Positions 47,471-57,866 of a DNA stretch of 64,000 bases are shown one piece after another. How positions within the stretch are numbered: position 1 is the first letter of the stretch; the number at the start of each line of letters is the position of its first letter. The notes beneath the pieces are model-generated. The model worked only from the letters and a program-made list of their open reading frames with translations. It made no database searches and was not told where the DNA came from. Location of the stretch: positions 124,001 to 188,000 of the forward strand of contig JAZGUH010000182.1 in assembly GCA_037893225.1 (NCBI GenBank). The letters run 5' to 3'. This DNA comes from Hippasteria phrygiana (taxonomy: Eukaryota; Echinodermata; Asteroidea; Valvatida; Goniasteridae). A program made the position numbers and the translations under genes.

Positions 47471-50400
47471 TGATGTCATCATGACGTCATGTAATTTTTG
47501 TCAATAACGCCTGCTAGCATACCTACATATCACGTTTCAATTTCATTGGACTTGTAATTCTGTAGATATATGGCTTCGAAGAATCCACCTTTAAGATGAC
47601 GTCACGTGACATGTGATGACATCATCATAATGTCATGTCAATTTTCATCTATAAACTTGCAGACGTACCTAGATATTACATTTCAACTTAATCGAACTTG
47701 TACTTTTGTTTATATGTGGCTTCAAAAACTGCCCCTTTAAGATGACGTCAGGTGACATGTGATGACATCATGATAATGTCATGTCAATTTTCAGCTATAA
47801 ACCTACTGGGCTACCTAGATATTACTTTTCAACTTAATCGAACTTGTAATTTTGTTTATATATGGCTTCAAAAACTGCCCCTTTAAGATGACGTCACGTG
47901 ACATGTGATGACGTCATCATAACGTCAATTCAATTTTTATCTAAAAACCTACTGGGCTACCTAGATATTACTTTTGAACTTAATCGGACTTGTGCTTTTG
48001 TAGACATATGGCTTCAAAAACTGCCCCTTTAAGATGACGTCACGTGACATGTGATGACATCAATTATGATAATGTCATGTCAATTTTCAGCTATAAACCT
48101 ACTGGGCTACCTAGATATTACTTTCAACTTAATCGAATTTGTACTTTTGTAGATATATGGCTTCAAAAACTGCCCCTTTAAGATGACGTCACGTGGCATG
48201 TCATGACGTCATCAAGAGGTAAAAGTTCGGCACACATTGTGAGCAGTTAGTCTAAGTGTCTGCCAAGTTTAAAAGTACCCAAAGTGCCGGTAAGAAAGAA
48301 AACGTGTACAAATGCTATAGGCAATAATCTAGCGAGTGCCCCTTTAAGATGACACCACGTGACATGTTATGACTTGATCATAACGTCATGTCAATTTTCA
48401 TCTATAACACCAGGTGGCATACCTTACGTTCCAACTGAATCGGACTTGTACTTTTGTAGATATATGGCTTCGAAAAATGCCCCTTTAAGATGACGTCACG
48501 TGACATGTGATGACGTCATCAGGACGTAAAAGTTCGGCACACATTGTGAGTAGTTGGGGTAAGTGTCTGCCAAGTTTAAAAGTAGCCAATGTGGCCGGTA
48601 AGAAAGTAAACGTTTACAAATGCTATGGGCAATATTCTATCGACTTGAAAAAAGAATTTTTTTATGACGTCATCATGACGTCACACAATTTTCGCTTTTT
48701 AGGGCATATCTTTGAGACATACCAAAGCTATAACAAAAATAATTTTGAAAATATCTTGTTTTGTTCGCTAGATATAGTGAAAAGAATGTTACGATTTTAG
48801 AACTTCAAAAATTCAGCGACTTGAAAAAAGACAAGAAATCAACCCCTTTTATAAACAGCAAGCACATTTAAGCCATGGTTATCAGTCCTTCCCAGAATTC
48901 CTTTGTGTTATATTGAATTTGGTCTAAATTTTGAAATGGCTGTTATTTCTTACTTGAGTGCGCCACGATCATGAAATTTTGGAATTGGGTACAAAAAAAT
49001 TCAATGTATACATTTTTGTAATCGGATTGACCCTTAGATGCGTTTAAAAAAAAAAAAAATTTTGATGACGTCATCATGACGTCACACAATTTTCGCCTGA
49101 TAGGGCATATCTGTAATTACATACCAAAGCTATAACAAAAATAATTTTGAAAATATCTTGTTTTGTTCGCTAGATATATTGAAAAGAATGTTACGATTTA
49201 AAAAAATTAAAGATTCAGCGACTTGAAAAAAGACTACAAATCAACCCTTTTTATAAACAGCATGCACATTTAAGTCATGGTTATCCGCCCTTCCCACAAT
49301 TCCTTTGTGTTATATTGAATTTGGTCTAAATTTTGAAATGGCTGTCATTTCTTACTTGAGTGAGCCACGATCATGAAATTTTGGAATTAGGTACAGAAAA
49401 ATTCAATGATTACATTTTTGTAATCGGATTGACCCTTACATGCGTTTAAAAAAAAAGATTTGTTGATGACGTCATCATGACGTCACACAATTTTCGCTTT
49501 TCAGGGCATATCTTTGAGAAATACCAAAGCTGTAACAAAAATAATTTTGAAAATATCTTGTTTTGTTCGCTAGATATATTGAAAAGAATGTTACGATTTT
49601 AAAACTTCAAAAATTCAGCGACTTGAAAAAAGACTAGAAATCAACCCCTTTTATAAACAGCAAGCACATAATAGCCATGGTTATCTGCCCGTCCCAGAAT
49701 TCCTTTGTGTTATATTGAATTTGGTCAAAATTTTGAAATGGCTGTCATTTCTTACTTGAGTGAGCCACGATCATGAAATTTTGGAATTACGTACAGACAA
49801 ATTTAATGATTACATTTTTGTGATCGGATTGACCCTTACATGCGTTTAAAAAAAAAGATTTGCTGATGACGTCATCATGACGTCACACAATTTTTGCCTT
49901 TTAGGGCATATCTTTGAAACATACCAAAGCTATAACAAAAAGAATTTTGAAAATATCTTGTTTTGTTCGCTAGATATATTGAAAAGAATGTTACGATTAT
50001 AAAACTTCAAGAATTCAGCGACTTGAAAAAAGACTACAAATCAACCCTTTTTATAAACAGCATGCACATTTAAGCCATGGTTATCAGCCCTTCCCAGAAT
50101 TCCTTTGTGTTATATTGAATTTGGTCTACATTTTGAAATGGCTCCTATTTCTTACTTGAGTGAGCCACGATCACGAAATTTTGGAATTAGGTACAGGAAA
50201 ATTCAATGTATACATTTTTGTAATCAGATTGACCCTTACATGCGTTTTAAAAAAAAAATATTGTTGATGACGTCATCATGACGTCACACAATTTTCGCCA
50301 TTTAGGGCATATCTTTGAGACATACCAAAGCTGTAACAAAAATAATTTTGAAAATATCTTGTTTTGTTCGCTAGATATATTGAAAAGAATGTTACGATTT

Positions 50401-51160
50401 TAAAACTTCAAAAATTCAGCGACTTGAAAAAAGACTAGAAATCAACCCTTTTATAAACAGCAAGCTCATAATAGCCATGGTTATCAGCCCGTCCCAGAAT
50501 TCCTTTGTGTTATATTGAATTTGGTCTAAATTTTGAAATGGCTGTTATTTCTTACTTGAGTGAGCCACGATCATGAAATTTTGGAATTGGGTACTGGAAA
50601 ATTCAATATATTCATTTTTGTAATCGGATTGACCCTTACATGCGTTAACAAAAAACACATTTTTGATGACGTCATCATGACGTCACACAGTTTTCGCTTT
50701 TTAGGGCATATCTTTGAGACATACCAAAGCTATAAGAAAAAGAATTTTGAAAATATCTTGTTTTGTTCGCTAGATATAATTTAATGAATGTTACGATTTT
50801 CAAAATTCAAAAAATCATAAAAAATCACGTGATGACGTCATCATGACGTAAAAGTTCGGCATACATTCTGAGCAGTTGGTCTAAGTGTCTGTTAAGTTTA
50901 AAGGCAATCGGCTGCATAAAAGTAGCCAAAGTCCCTGGCAGAAAGAAATCGTGTACAAGCGCTATGGGCAAAAGTCTGAAAAAGAAAAAAAAAAAAAAAA
51001 AACTAGACGGACGGTGTTTGTGGACAAACACAGGGCTGTTTCGCTTTTTATTTTTTTTAGTTTGGATGTGAAATGTGAATACAATAATTAAAGTTCGTCA
51101 AACAATCGCGCTCCTGCCAGTTTTCTTTGTTAGACTTTGAAAATGATTAAAGTTGTTTGT
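47471..51160. repeat. C run, B x5, D
   Basis: The longest B run. 'cagcgacttg' starts near 48815, 49216, 49617, 50014 and 50417, spaced about 400 bp. D from 50825 (hairpin 51014) exits through a SINE tail relic. Confidence 0.75.
51103..51143 (+). repeat. SINE 3'-tail relic in D module
   Basis: Same position and words as the relic at 21014, here with CTCCTGCCAG as in the SINE itself. Confidence 0.7.
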
Positions 51161-54056
51161 AATAGTCACTTGTGATGACGTCAAAATAACGTAATGTAAA
51201 TTTTCATCTGTAAACTTGCTGACCTACCTAGATATTACATTTAAAATAATCAAACTTGTACTTTTGTAGATATACAATGTATGGCTTCAAAAACTGCCCC
51301 TTTAAGATAACGTCACGTGACATGTGATGACGTCTCATAACGTCATGTCAATTTTCATCTATAAACCTGCTTGCCTACCCGACTATATATTACATTTCAA
51401 ATAAATCGGACCTGTACTTTTGTATATTTATGGCTTCGAAAAATGCCCCTTTAAGATAATGACACGAAACAAGTGATGACGTAATCATGACATCATAATT
51501 TTTTTTATTTAAAATACCTACTGGGCTACCTAGATATTACTTTTGAACTTAATCGGACTTGTACTTTTGTTTATATATGGCTTCAAAAACTGCACCTTTA
51601 AGATGACGTCATGTGACATGTGATGACATCATAATAATGTCATGTCAATTTTCATCTATAAACCTATTGGGCTACCTAGATATTACTTTTCAACTTAATC
51701 GGACTTGTACTTTTGTTTATGGCTTCAAAAACTGCCCCTTTAAGATGACGTCACGTGACGTGTGATGACATCATCATCATAATGTCATGTCAATTTTCGT
51801 CCATAAACCTGCAGACCTACCTGGATATTACATTTCAACTTAATCGAACTTGTACTTTTGTTTATATATGGCTTCAAAAACTGCCCCTTTAAGATGACGT
51901 CACGTGACATGTGATGACGTCATCATAACATCATGTCAATGTTCATTTATAACACCCGGTGGCATACCTAGATATTACGTTTCAACTTAATCGGACATGT
52001 ACTTTTGTAGATATATGGCTTCGAAAAAATGCCCCTTTAAGATGACGTCACGTGACATGTGATGACGTCATCATGACGTAAAAGTTCGGCACACATTGTG
52101 AGCAGTTGGTGTAAGTGTCTGCCAAGTTTAAAAGTAGCCAAAGTGGCCGGTAAGAAAGAAAACGTTTACAAATGCTATGTGCAATATTCTAGCGACTTGA
52201 AAAAAGATTTTTTTTTATCACGTCATCATGACGTCACACAATTTGCGCTTTTTATGGCATATCTTTGAGACATACCAAACCTATAACAAAAAGAATTTTG
52301 AAAATATCTTGTTTTGTTCGCTAGATATATTGAAAAGACTGTTACGATTCTAAAACTTCAAAAATTTAGCGACTTGAAAAAAGACTAGAAATCAACCCCT
52401 TTTATAAACAGCAAGCACAAAATACCCATGGTTATCAGCCCTTCCCAGAATTCCTTTGTGTTATATTGAATTTGGTCTACTTTTTGAAATGGCTCCTATT
52501 TCTTACTTGAGTGAGCCACGATCACGAAATTTTGGAATTAGGTACAGGAAAATTCAATGTATACATTTTTGTAATCAGATTGACCCTTACATGCGTTTAA
52601 AAAAAAAAATATTGTTGATGACGTCATCATGACGTCACACAATTTTCGCCATTTAGGGCATATCTTTGAGACATACCAAAGCTGTAACAAAAATAATTTT
52701 GAAAATATCTTGTTTTGTTCGCTAGATATATTGAAAAGAATGTTACGATTTTAAAACTTCAAAAATTCAGCGACTTGAAAAAAGACTAGAAATCAACCCC
52801 TTTTATAAACAGCAAGCTCATAATAGCCATGGTTATCAGCCCGTCCCAGAATTCCTTTGTGTTATATTGAATTTGGTCTAAATTTTGAAATGGCTGTCAT
52901 TTCTTACTTGAGTGAGCCACGATCATGAAATTTTGGAATTGGGTACAGGAAAATTCAATGTATACATTTTTGTAATCGGATTGACCCTTACATGCGTTAA
53001 CAAAAAAACACATTTTTGATGACGTCATCATGACGTCACACAATTTTCGCAATTTAGGGCATATCTTTGAGACATACCAAAGCTATAAGAAAAAGAATTT
53101 TGAAAATATCTTGTTTTGTTCGCTAGATATAATTTAATGAATGTTACGATTTTCAAAATTCAAAAATTCATAAAAAATCACGTGATGACGTCATCATGAC
53201 GTAAAAGTTCGGCATGCATCTTGAGCAGTTGGTCTAAGTGTCTGTTAAGTTTAAAGGCAATCGGCTGCATAAAAGTAGCCAAAGTGCCTGGCAGAAAGAA
53301 AACGTGTACAAATGCTATGGGCAAAAAGTCTGAAAAAGAAAAAAAAAAAAAAGAAAAAACTAGATACTGGTGTTTGTGTACAAACACAGGGCTGTTTCGG
53401 GTGTTTTTGTTTTTTTTGTGGGAGTATGATTCTAATTCTTGATGAGATATCAATGGTAGATGAAACAAAATCTTGTTTTACATTCAAGCAATTACGTATC
53501 CTTAATCATAATTGTTTTGGAAATGTGAGCATACTTGCAGTTTGTGACCATGATGATGTCATTGTGATGTCACACATTTTGCACATTCATATGTAAGTAC
53601 CTATCACCTAACAAATGTATTACAAATTGTTTTTTGAAATTAGCATGTAGGTTTGATGAGATATGGCTTTGGGGTTTAAAAACTTAAAAATTACTAGAAA
53701 ATCGTATAATGATGTCATCATGACGTCATGTAATTTTTGTCAATAACGCCTGCTAGCATACCTACATATCACGTTTCAATTTCATTGGACTTGTAATTCT
53801 GTAGATATATGGCTTCGAAGAATCCACCTTTAAGATGACGTCACGTGACATGTGATGACATCATCATAATGTCATGTAAATTTTCATCTATAAACTTGCA
53901 GACGTACCTAGATATTACATTTCAACTTAATCGAGCTTGTACTTTTGTAGATATATGGCTTCAAAAACTGCCCCTTTAAGATGACGTCAGGTGACACGTG
54001 ATGCCCCTTTAAGATGACGTCACGTGACCGCGATAACGTCATCATGACGTAATTGT
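51161..54056. repeat. C run, B x2, D, E, C: array right edge
   Basis: B units near 52369 and 52768. D hairpin at 53370 (GT loop). E at 53420-53709. The last C-type units break up at 53990-54056, where 'gatgccccttt' and 'cgtgaccgcgata' mark the array end. Confidence 0.75.
53420..53709 (+). pseudogene. E module 6: helicase fragment
   Basis: Like module 3 (KSCF, CDHDD, TAAGTACC). It is the last E module before the array's right edge. Confidence 0.8.
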
Positions 54057-56326
54057 TCAAGGAAAACATGCTGGGCCAACAACAAATACATTTTGAACTT
54101 AATTTAATTAAGTTAATTGGAAAAGAATTTGACATTGATTTAAACTATAATTTTCAGTAGTGTAATAAAAACTGAGACTCCTGAATAAGTTTTGGATAAT
54201 TTTTTTTTACTGTGAAGTTAATGGATTTTACAGTCAGTAGGAGTAAGTTGAGTATGATTTGTTTTACCAAAAAGAGATGGACTTATTAATAATTAACGAA
54301 ACCTTAACTAAATGTTCGTGCAGTAGCACGTACCTTCAAGTTTTGTTTTTTAAAGCAAGGCATATAGCTAAGGTAATTGAAGGTGATTTGTTTGTTTGTT
54401 TGTTTGTATTTTTTTGGGGGGGGGGGGGGGGTAACAAGTTCGTTAAAAGGGTACAATGGTACATCTGTGCCGAAAAAGACATGGGGGGTACCATCTTGCA
54501 ATGGGAACGGTTGTGGCGACAGTTATGCACAGTATTGGACGATACGCGGCGCTTTGTTAAAGTAAAAAGCAATTGCAGATGGTCGTGTGGAATTACAAAA
54601 AGGGCACTCGGTTTTTCAGAAAAAGGGCATTTGCCAATCCTGACTATTGGGGCAGGTGTGAACGATAGGGAAAAAAATGATAATGGAACCGTTAACGGAG
54701 AAGGGCAGTAGGTCTATTTCACAAAAACAATTGGGTGGACCCATCCTGCTGGTTATACGGCTCTGTGGTTTTGTTTCCCCCCCCCCCCCCCCCCCCCTAA
54801 AAAAAGAAAAATTAAGGAAGGTATGATGGATATATGATTGAGGTAGGACTGTTTATTTGAGGCGATTTATAAATATGTTTGTGCAATGCGCTGGTTGTTG
54901 CCATGGGGATTGCATCGGGAATAGGAGGCAGATTTTGGTGTTTCGGGACATTTTTGTAGCAGAATTTAAAACGAAAGTTTCTGTGGTAGATTGAAAACCG
55001 GGATCGATAAATTAGAGTAAAGTGTGTGAAAAAAATCTGTAGTCAAGTACATGAAGTAGCCTGGAAAAAGTTTAAGGCTGCTTCGAATCTGTTATTTGGG
55101 GCTATTGTCTTAGGTGTTTGTCCATTACAACTACGCGTGACGTTGTAGCTAGTTAGCTGTAACTGTAGAGATGCCCATTTCGGAGATCGAGACGGCGTTT
55201 GCTGTTAAAACAGTAGGGCGCCCTCTTATTTGTGTTGTCCAGTCGGGTTCTTAAAGTAACGTACGGAACGCGTTGTAGACGTCGACGAATACGACCCGTT
55301 TTTCAATGAGTATTTATAAGCATTGCTTGCTGTATGGTATATAAGCGTCGTGGTAAGAATTGTGTTGACGTGTTTTATCGACTGAAAAATATAAATACGA
55401 TAAAGTTTATTTGTTTAGTTTTGTTTCTTTTTGGGGGGAGAGCGGGGGGGGAGGGGGGAAGAGGTGAGGCAAGGCCAGGAAACGGGTTGTAGTATAGTGT
55501 TTTGTTTGAAGATGTTACTTATGATGCTATTCCTAGTGTTCAAGTTTGTTGTGGTAGGTTGTGGCATTGTGCACGTGTTATCGGCTACCTTGTATGGTTG
55601 TGTCTTTATTCCTCCATGGGTTATGTTATATCATATGTACAAATACAATATTTAATGTATTGTTCATGTACATGTACATGTAATGATGTATCTGTGCATG
55701 CAACAGCATGTGTGCGCACGCACGCGTACATATATGTTGCTGTTGGTTCTGCTATTGTTGCTGTTCATAATTAATTTGTAAGATTTTACTTAGTTTAATA
55801 CCCCTCACCAAAATCAGTCAGGATGAGGAAATCTTGGAAAATAAGTATCCATCTGTCTTGAGAATTGTATAAATACTTGGCACAATGTTTAAATTTGATC
55901 ATTTTGTTGGGACATTTTCGTGAAATATAAGGGAAGAAAGTTTGTGTTTTCTGTGTTAGATGTTCTTGGCACAGTGTATGGTCACTAAAAGTCATGAAAG
56001 TGTTCATATACATGTTGATTTCTGTCTCATTTTTTTATACAGATTTTACTGACATAAATCTTGAAATAACAGGTTGTGCCACATGTTTAGACAGTTGTTA
56101 TCAAGGAAGGATGGTTATTTTCCAAGGTTTTGCTGTTCTTGATCCATTTTGGTGGGGGGTATTAAAGTAAAATCTTTCCATGACCCCATTTGTGTGACGT
56201 GGGAAAGGAATTTCAGATTGTACAACAAATAGTTATTATATAAAATAATTTTCTTTTGATTTTTGTTACAATACATTTAGTACTCATCAACAAGTATGTT
56301 TTAGCAACAAGAATCTACATTTAACT
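54057..56326. other. Uncharacterised sequence with G and C runs
   Basis: A run of about 18 G after T7 (54407-54431) and a run of about 20 C before A7 (54778-54805) form an inverted pair enclosing about 350 bp, possibly a MITE. A TATA-like word (GTATATAAG) lies near 55338. ORFs at 54259-54711 and 55431-55774 show no domain; the first reads through the G run and is likely spurious. Confidence 0.4.
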
Positions 56327-56339
56327 GAGTATTTAAGAA

Positions 56340-56401
56340 CGTTTTCAAAGTGAACAAAGAAACTGGCAGGAGCAGGATTTGAACCTGTGACCTCTGGGTT
56401 A
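56340..56401 (-). mobile_element. 5'-truncated SINE with 13-bp target duplication
   Basis: Read on the minus strand it holds the B box (GGTTCAAATCC), CTCCTGCCAGTTTCTTTG and the CACTTTGAAAAC end. It is flanked by perfect copies of GAGTATTTAAGAA at 56327-56339 and 56402-56414. Truncation at the 5' end plus a long duplication is the hallmark of LINE-driven retroposition. Confidence 0.9.
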
Positions 56402-56414
56402 GAGTATTTAAGAA

Positions 56415-57375
56415 GTTAGATCTGGAATCATCTTCAAGATATTATGTTTGTAACATATCAAATGTGTAATATTTCTGGACGGACATTTGTTACATAATGT
56501 TCGTCCATGTTTGAACATAATTTATATCACATTTTAATTTGTTAAAATACTCTAAATTTTTTATAATTTCTACTGATAACAGTCCTGACATTGTTAGAGA
56601 TGTAAACTGATCAACATTTTGGAATGTTACTAAATTCCTCTTTCTTTCTTCCAATCAATAATACACAAAATGTCCGTTTATGTTACAAACATAATGTCTT
56701 GAAGATCCTACGGCCAGACTATATGTTTACCAGCAAAAAACATGGTATCATCTTAAAGCAGAAGCTTTGTGCTTTTCCCAGATTGTGTGTGTTTGTGTTC
56801 ATTGCTCCATGGTATTACTTAGGAGTACAGTACTGTGTATTGAGTAAATGAGAAAAGTTTATGAATTGGGCCTACTTGGGTCAATGTCAAGTCGACATGT
56901 ATAGTAGTATAGAGCTACGAAGGTAGCCTAGTGCAAATTTAGCTGTAGAGACAGGGCTGTAATTTGGCTGTCTTGTAAATTGGCCTTGAAATATTGCTTT
57001 TAAGTCTTGTTTTGGGGTGCAATAAATATGCACAATGTCAGTTCATAGATCATGACTATGTAGTGGATTTGAATCAAAATATCTCCCAAAAGACATCAAC
57101 TCGCATTTTAATATACACGATTGTATTCCTGAGAGTTAGGGCATTGAAACAGTATATAATAAAGCTTACCACGATTGTTAATCCGTCGATGTATTGTGTG
57201 TTGTGTGTTGTCTTGAAAATTGGATGAAATGTCAAGGCTGTCATGACAATTTTACCACGATTTTTGTGTAATCATGAGAAGTAAAAGCTCCTGGTTGTAT
57301 TAAATATGTTAGGTTCACCAATATGTATTGTGATGTCTCGTGGTTTGGTGTACACATGTTTATGACTTTTGACTA
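56415..57375. other. No recognisable gene
   Basis: AT-rich. Short ORFs (56624-56851, 56994-57227) lack domains. It may be 5' flank or intron of the downstream Helentron gene. Confidence 0.4.
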
Positions 57376-57514
57376 GTGCCCCCAAACAAAGACACAGACA
57401 AATTGGGAGACCTGCAACGCAGGGCAAGATAGCTGAGTTGCTGGAGCACACGTACGGTATTCCGGAGGTTGCATGTTTGCTTGCCAATGCCAGTTTTCTT
57501 TGTTTGCTTTGAAA
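57376..57514 (+). mobile_element. tRNA-derived SINE, copy 3 (diverged)
   Basis: Full-length layout with AAACAAAGACACAGACA at the left, a degraded A box (TAGCTGAGTTGCTGGAGC), a lost B box, and GCCAGTTTTCTTTGTTTGC at the right. It is the oldest-looking copy in the window. Confidence 0.75.
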
Positions 57515-57833
57515 TGTATGCCAATTTACCGAGTCTGTTGACTTTATTTTGTTTTTGGTGATTAGAAATGTTTGTCTATTGGTCCAACTTTAGCAGTGGT
57601 GTTAACTGTTGTTAGTATTCCAATTGGTTATTAGGGTCGAGACCAACAGCAGTGTACAATAGCAAATTGGCAAAGTTTTAACAGAGAAAGGGGTTCTGTT
57701 AGTCAGTGTAGTGTGGGACTACAGTTGTAATGTTTCAATGAAAGTGTGGACATTATGAACTATAGCTAGGACCAATGCTGCAGTTGAGGGGAATTGTGCA
57801 CATTGACTGTTTTATTTGAGATGTGTGCTTTTT

Positions 57834-57866
57834 ATGGTTTGTCTGTTTGTTCTATTTTGCAGAAAA
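57834..57866 (+). promoter_or_regulatory. Candidate splice acceptor / alternative start of the Helentron ORF
   Basis: A pyrimidine-rich stretch ends TCTATTTTGCAG at 57862, five bases before the ATG at 57867. The reading frame also extends upstream to another ATG at 57834 before an in-frame TGA at 57804. If the acceptor is used, a 5' exon lies upstream and the true start may differ. Confidence 0.45.

Larger units (their letters stand above)
45519..48786. repeat. Second duplication, with a 307-bp difference
   Basis: 45519-46640 matches 47122-48243 at a constant offset of 1,603. After that, 46631-46876 matches 48541-48786 at offset 1,910. The second copy therefore holds 307 bp (about 48244-48550) missing from the first. 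The two E modules share the variant GGTAGTATG and an A-to-T change giving KFCF in the encoded fragment. Confidence 0.8.
16308..54056. repeat. 37.7-kb modular CRE-rich satellite array
   Basis: Five modules make up the array. A: about 285 bp, from CACGTGATGACGTCATCA through 'gatcggacctatccttatat'. B: about 400 bp, from 'cagcgacttgaaaaaagact'. C: about 146-150 bp, with 'gcccctttaagatgacgtca'. D: 'ctgagcagt..gt.taagtgtct', a poly(A) run and the hairpin GTGTTTGT-NN-ACAAACAC. E: 290 bp. A and B share a core of about 100 bp ('ttagggcatatctttgagac' to 'ttgttcgctagatata'). TGACGTCATCATGACGTCA, two CRE octamers 3 bp apart, recurs in A, B and C. The hairpin occurs 20 times: loop GG at 16330, 17810, 18934, 20926, 29635, 30796, 35789, 37113, 38250, 39831, 41349, 42493, 43713 and 51014; loop GT at 23851, 26791, 32799, 45528, 47131 and 53370. 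Short ORFs throughout are by-products. Confidence 0.95.

Noticed and set aside
16974..53596. Dozens of short ORFs in the satellite (about 60-150 codons) with recurring words such as IFDDVIMTSH and FFFFFSF/KKKKK
   Set aside because: They are translations of the repeated satellite words and of poly(A)/poly(T) runs, occur on both strands, and start and stop inside repeat units. Only the DEISMV segment in E modules shows protein-family signal, and it too is a fragment.
16308..54056. Regularly spaced TGACGTCA repeats suggesting a CRISPR-like array
   Set aside because: Intervening sequences are themselves repeated and of several hundred bases, and no cas genes are present. The setting is eukaryotic satellite DNA.
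54259..54711. 150-codon plus-strand ORF
   Set aside because: It runs through a G homopolymer, has no domain, and a competing ORF exists in another frame.
55140..55420. Possible LTR or promoter with TATA-like GTATATAAG
   Set aside because: No matching second LTR, primer-binding site or gene directly downstream could be recognised.
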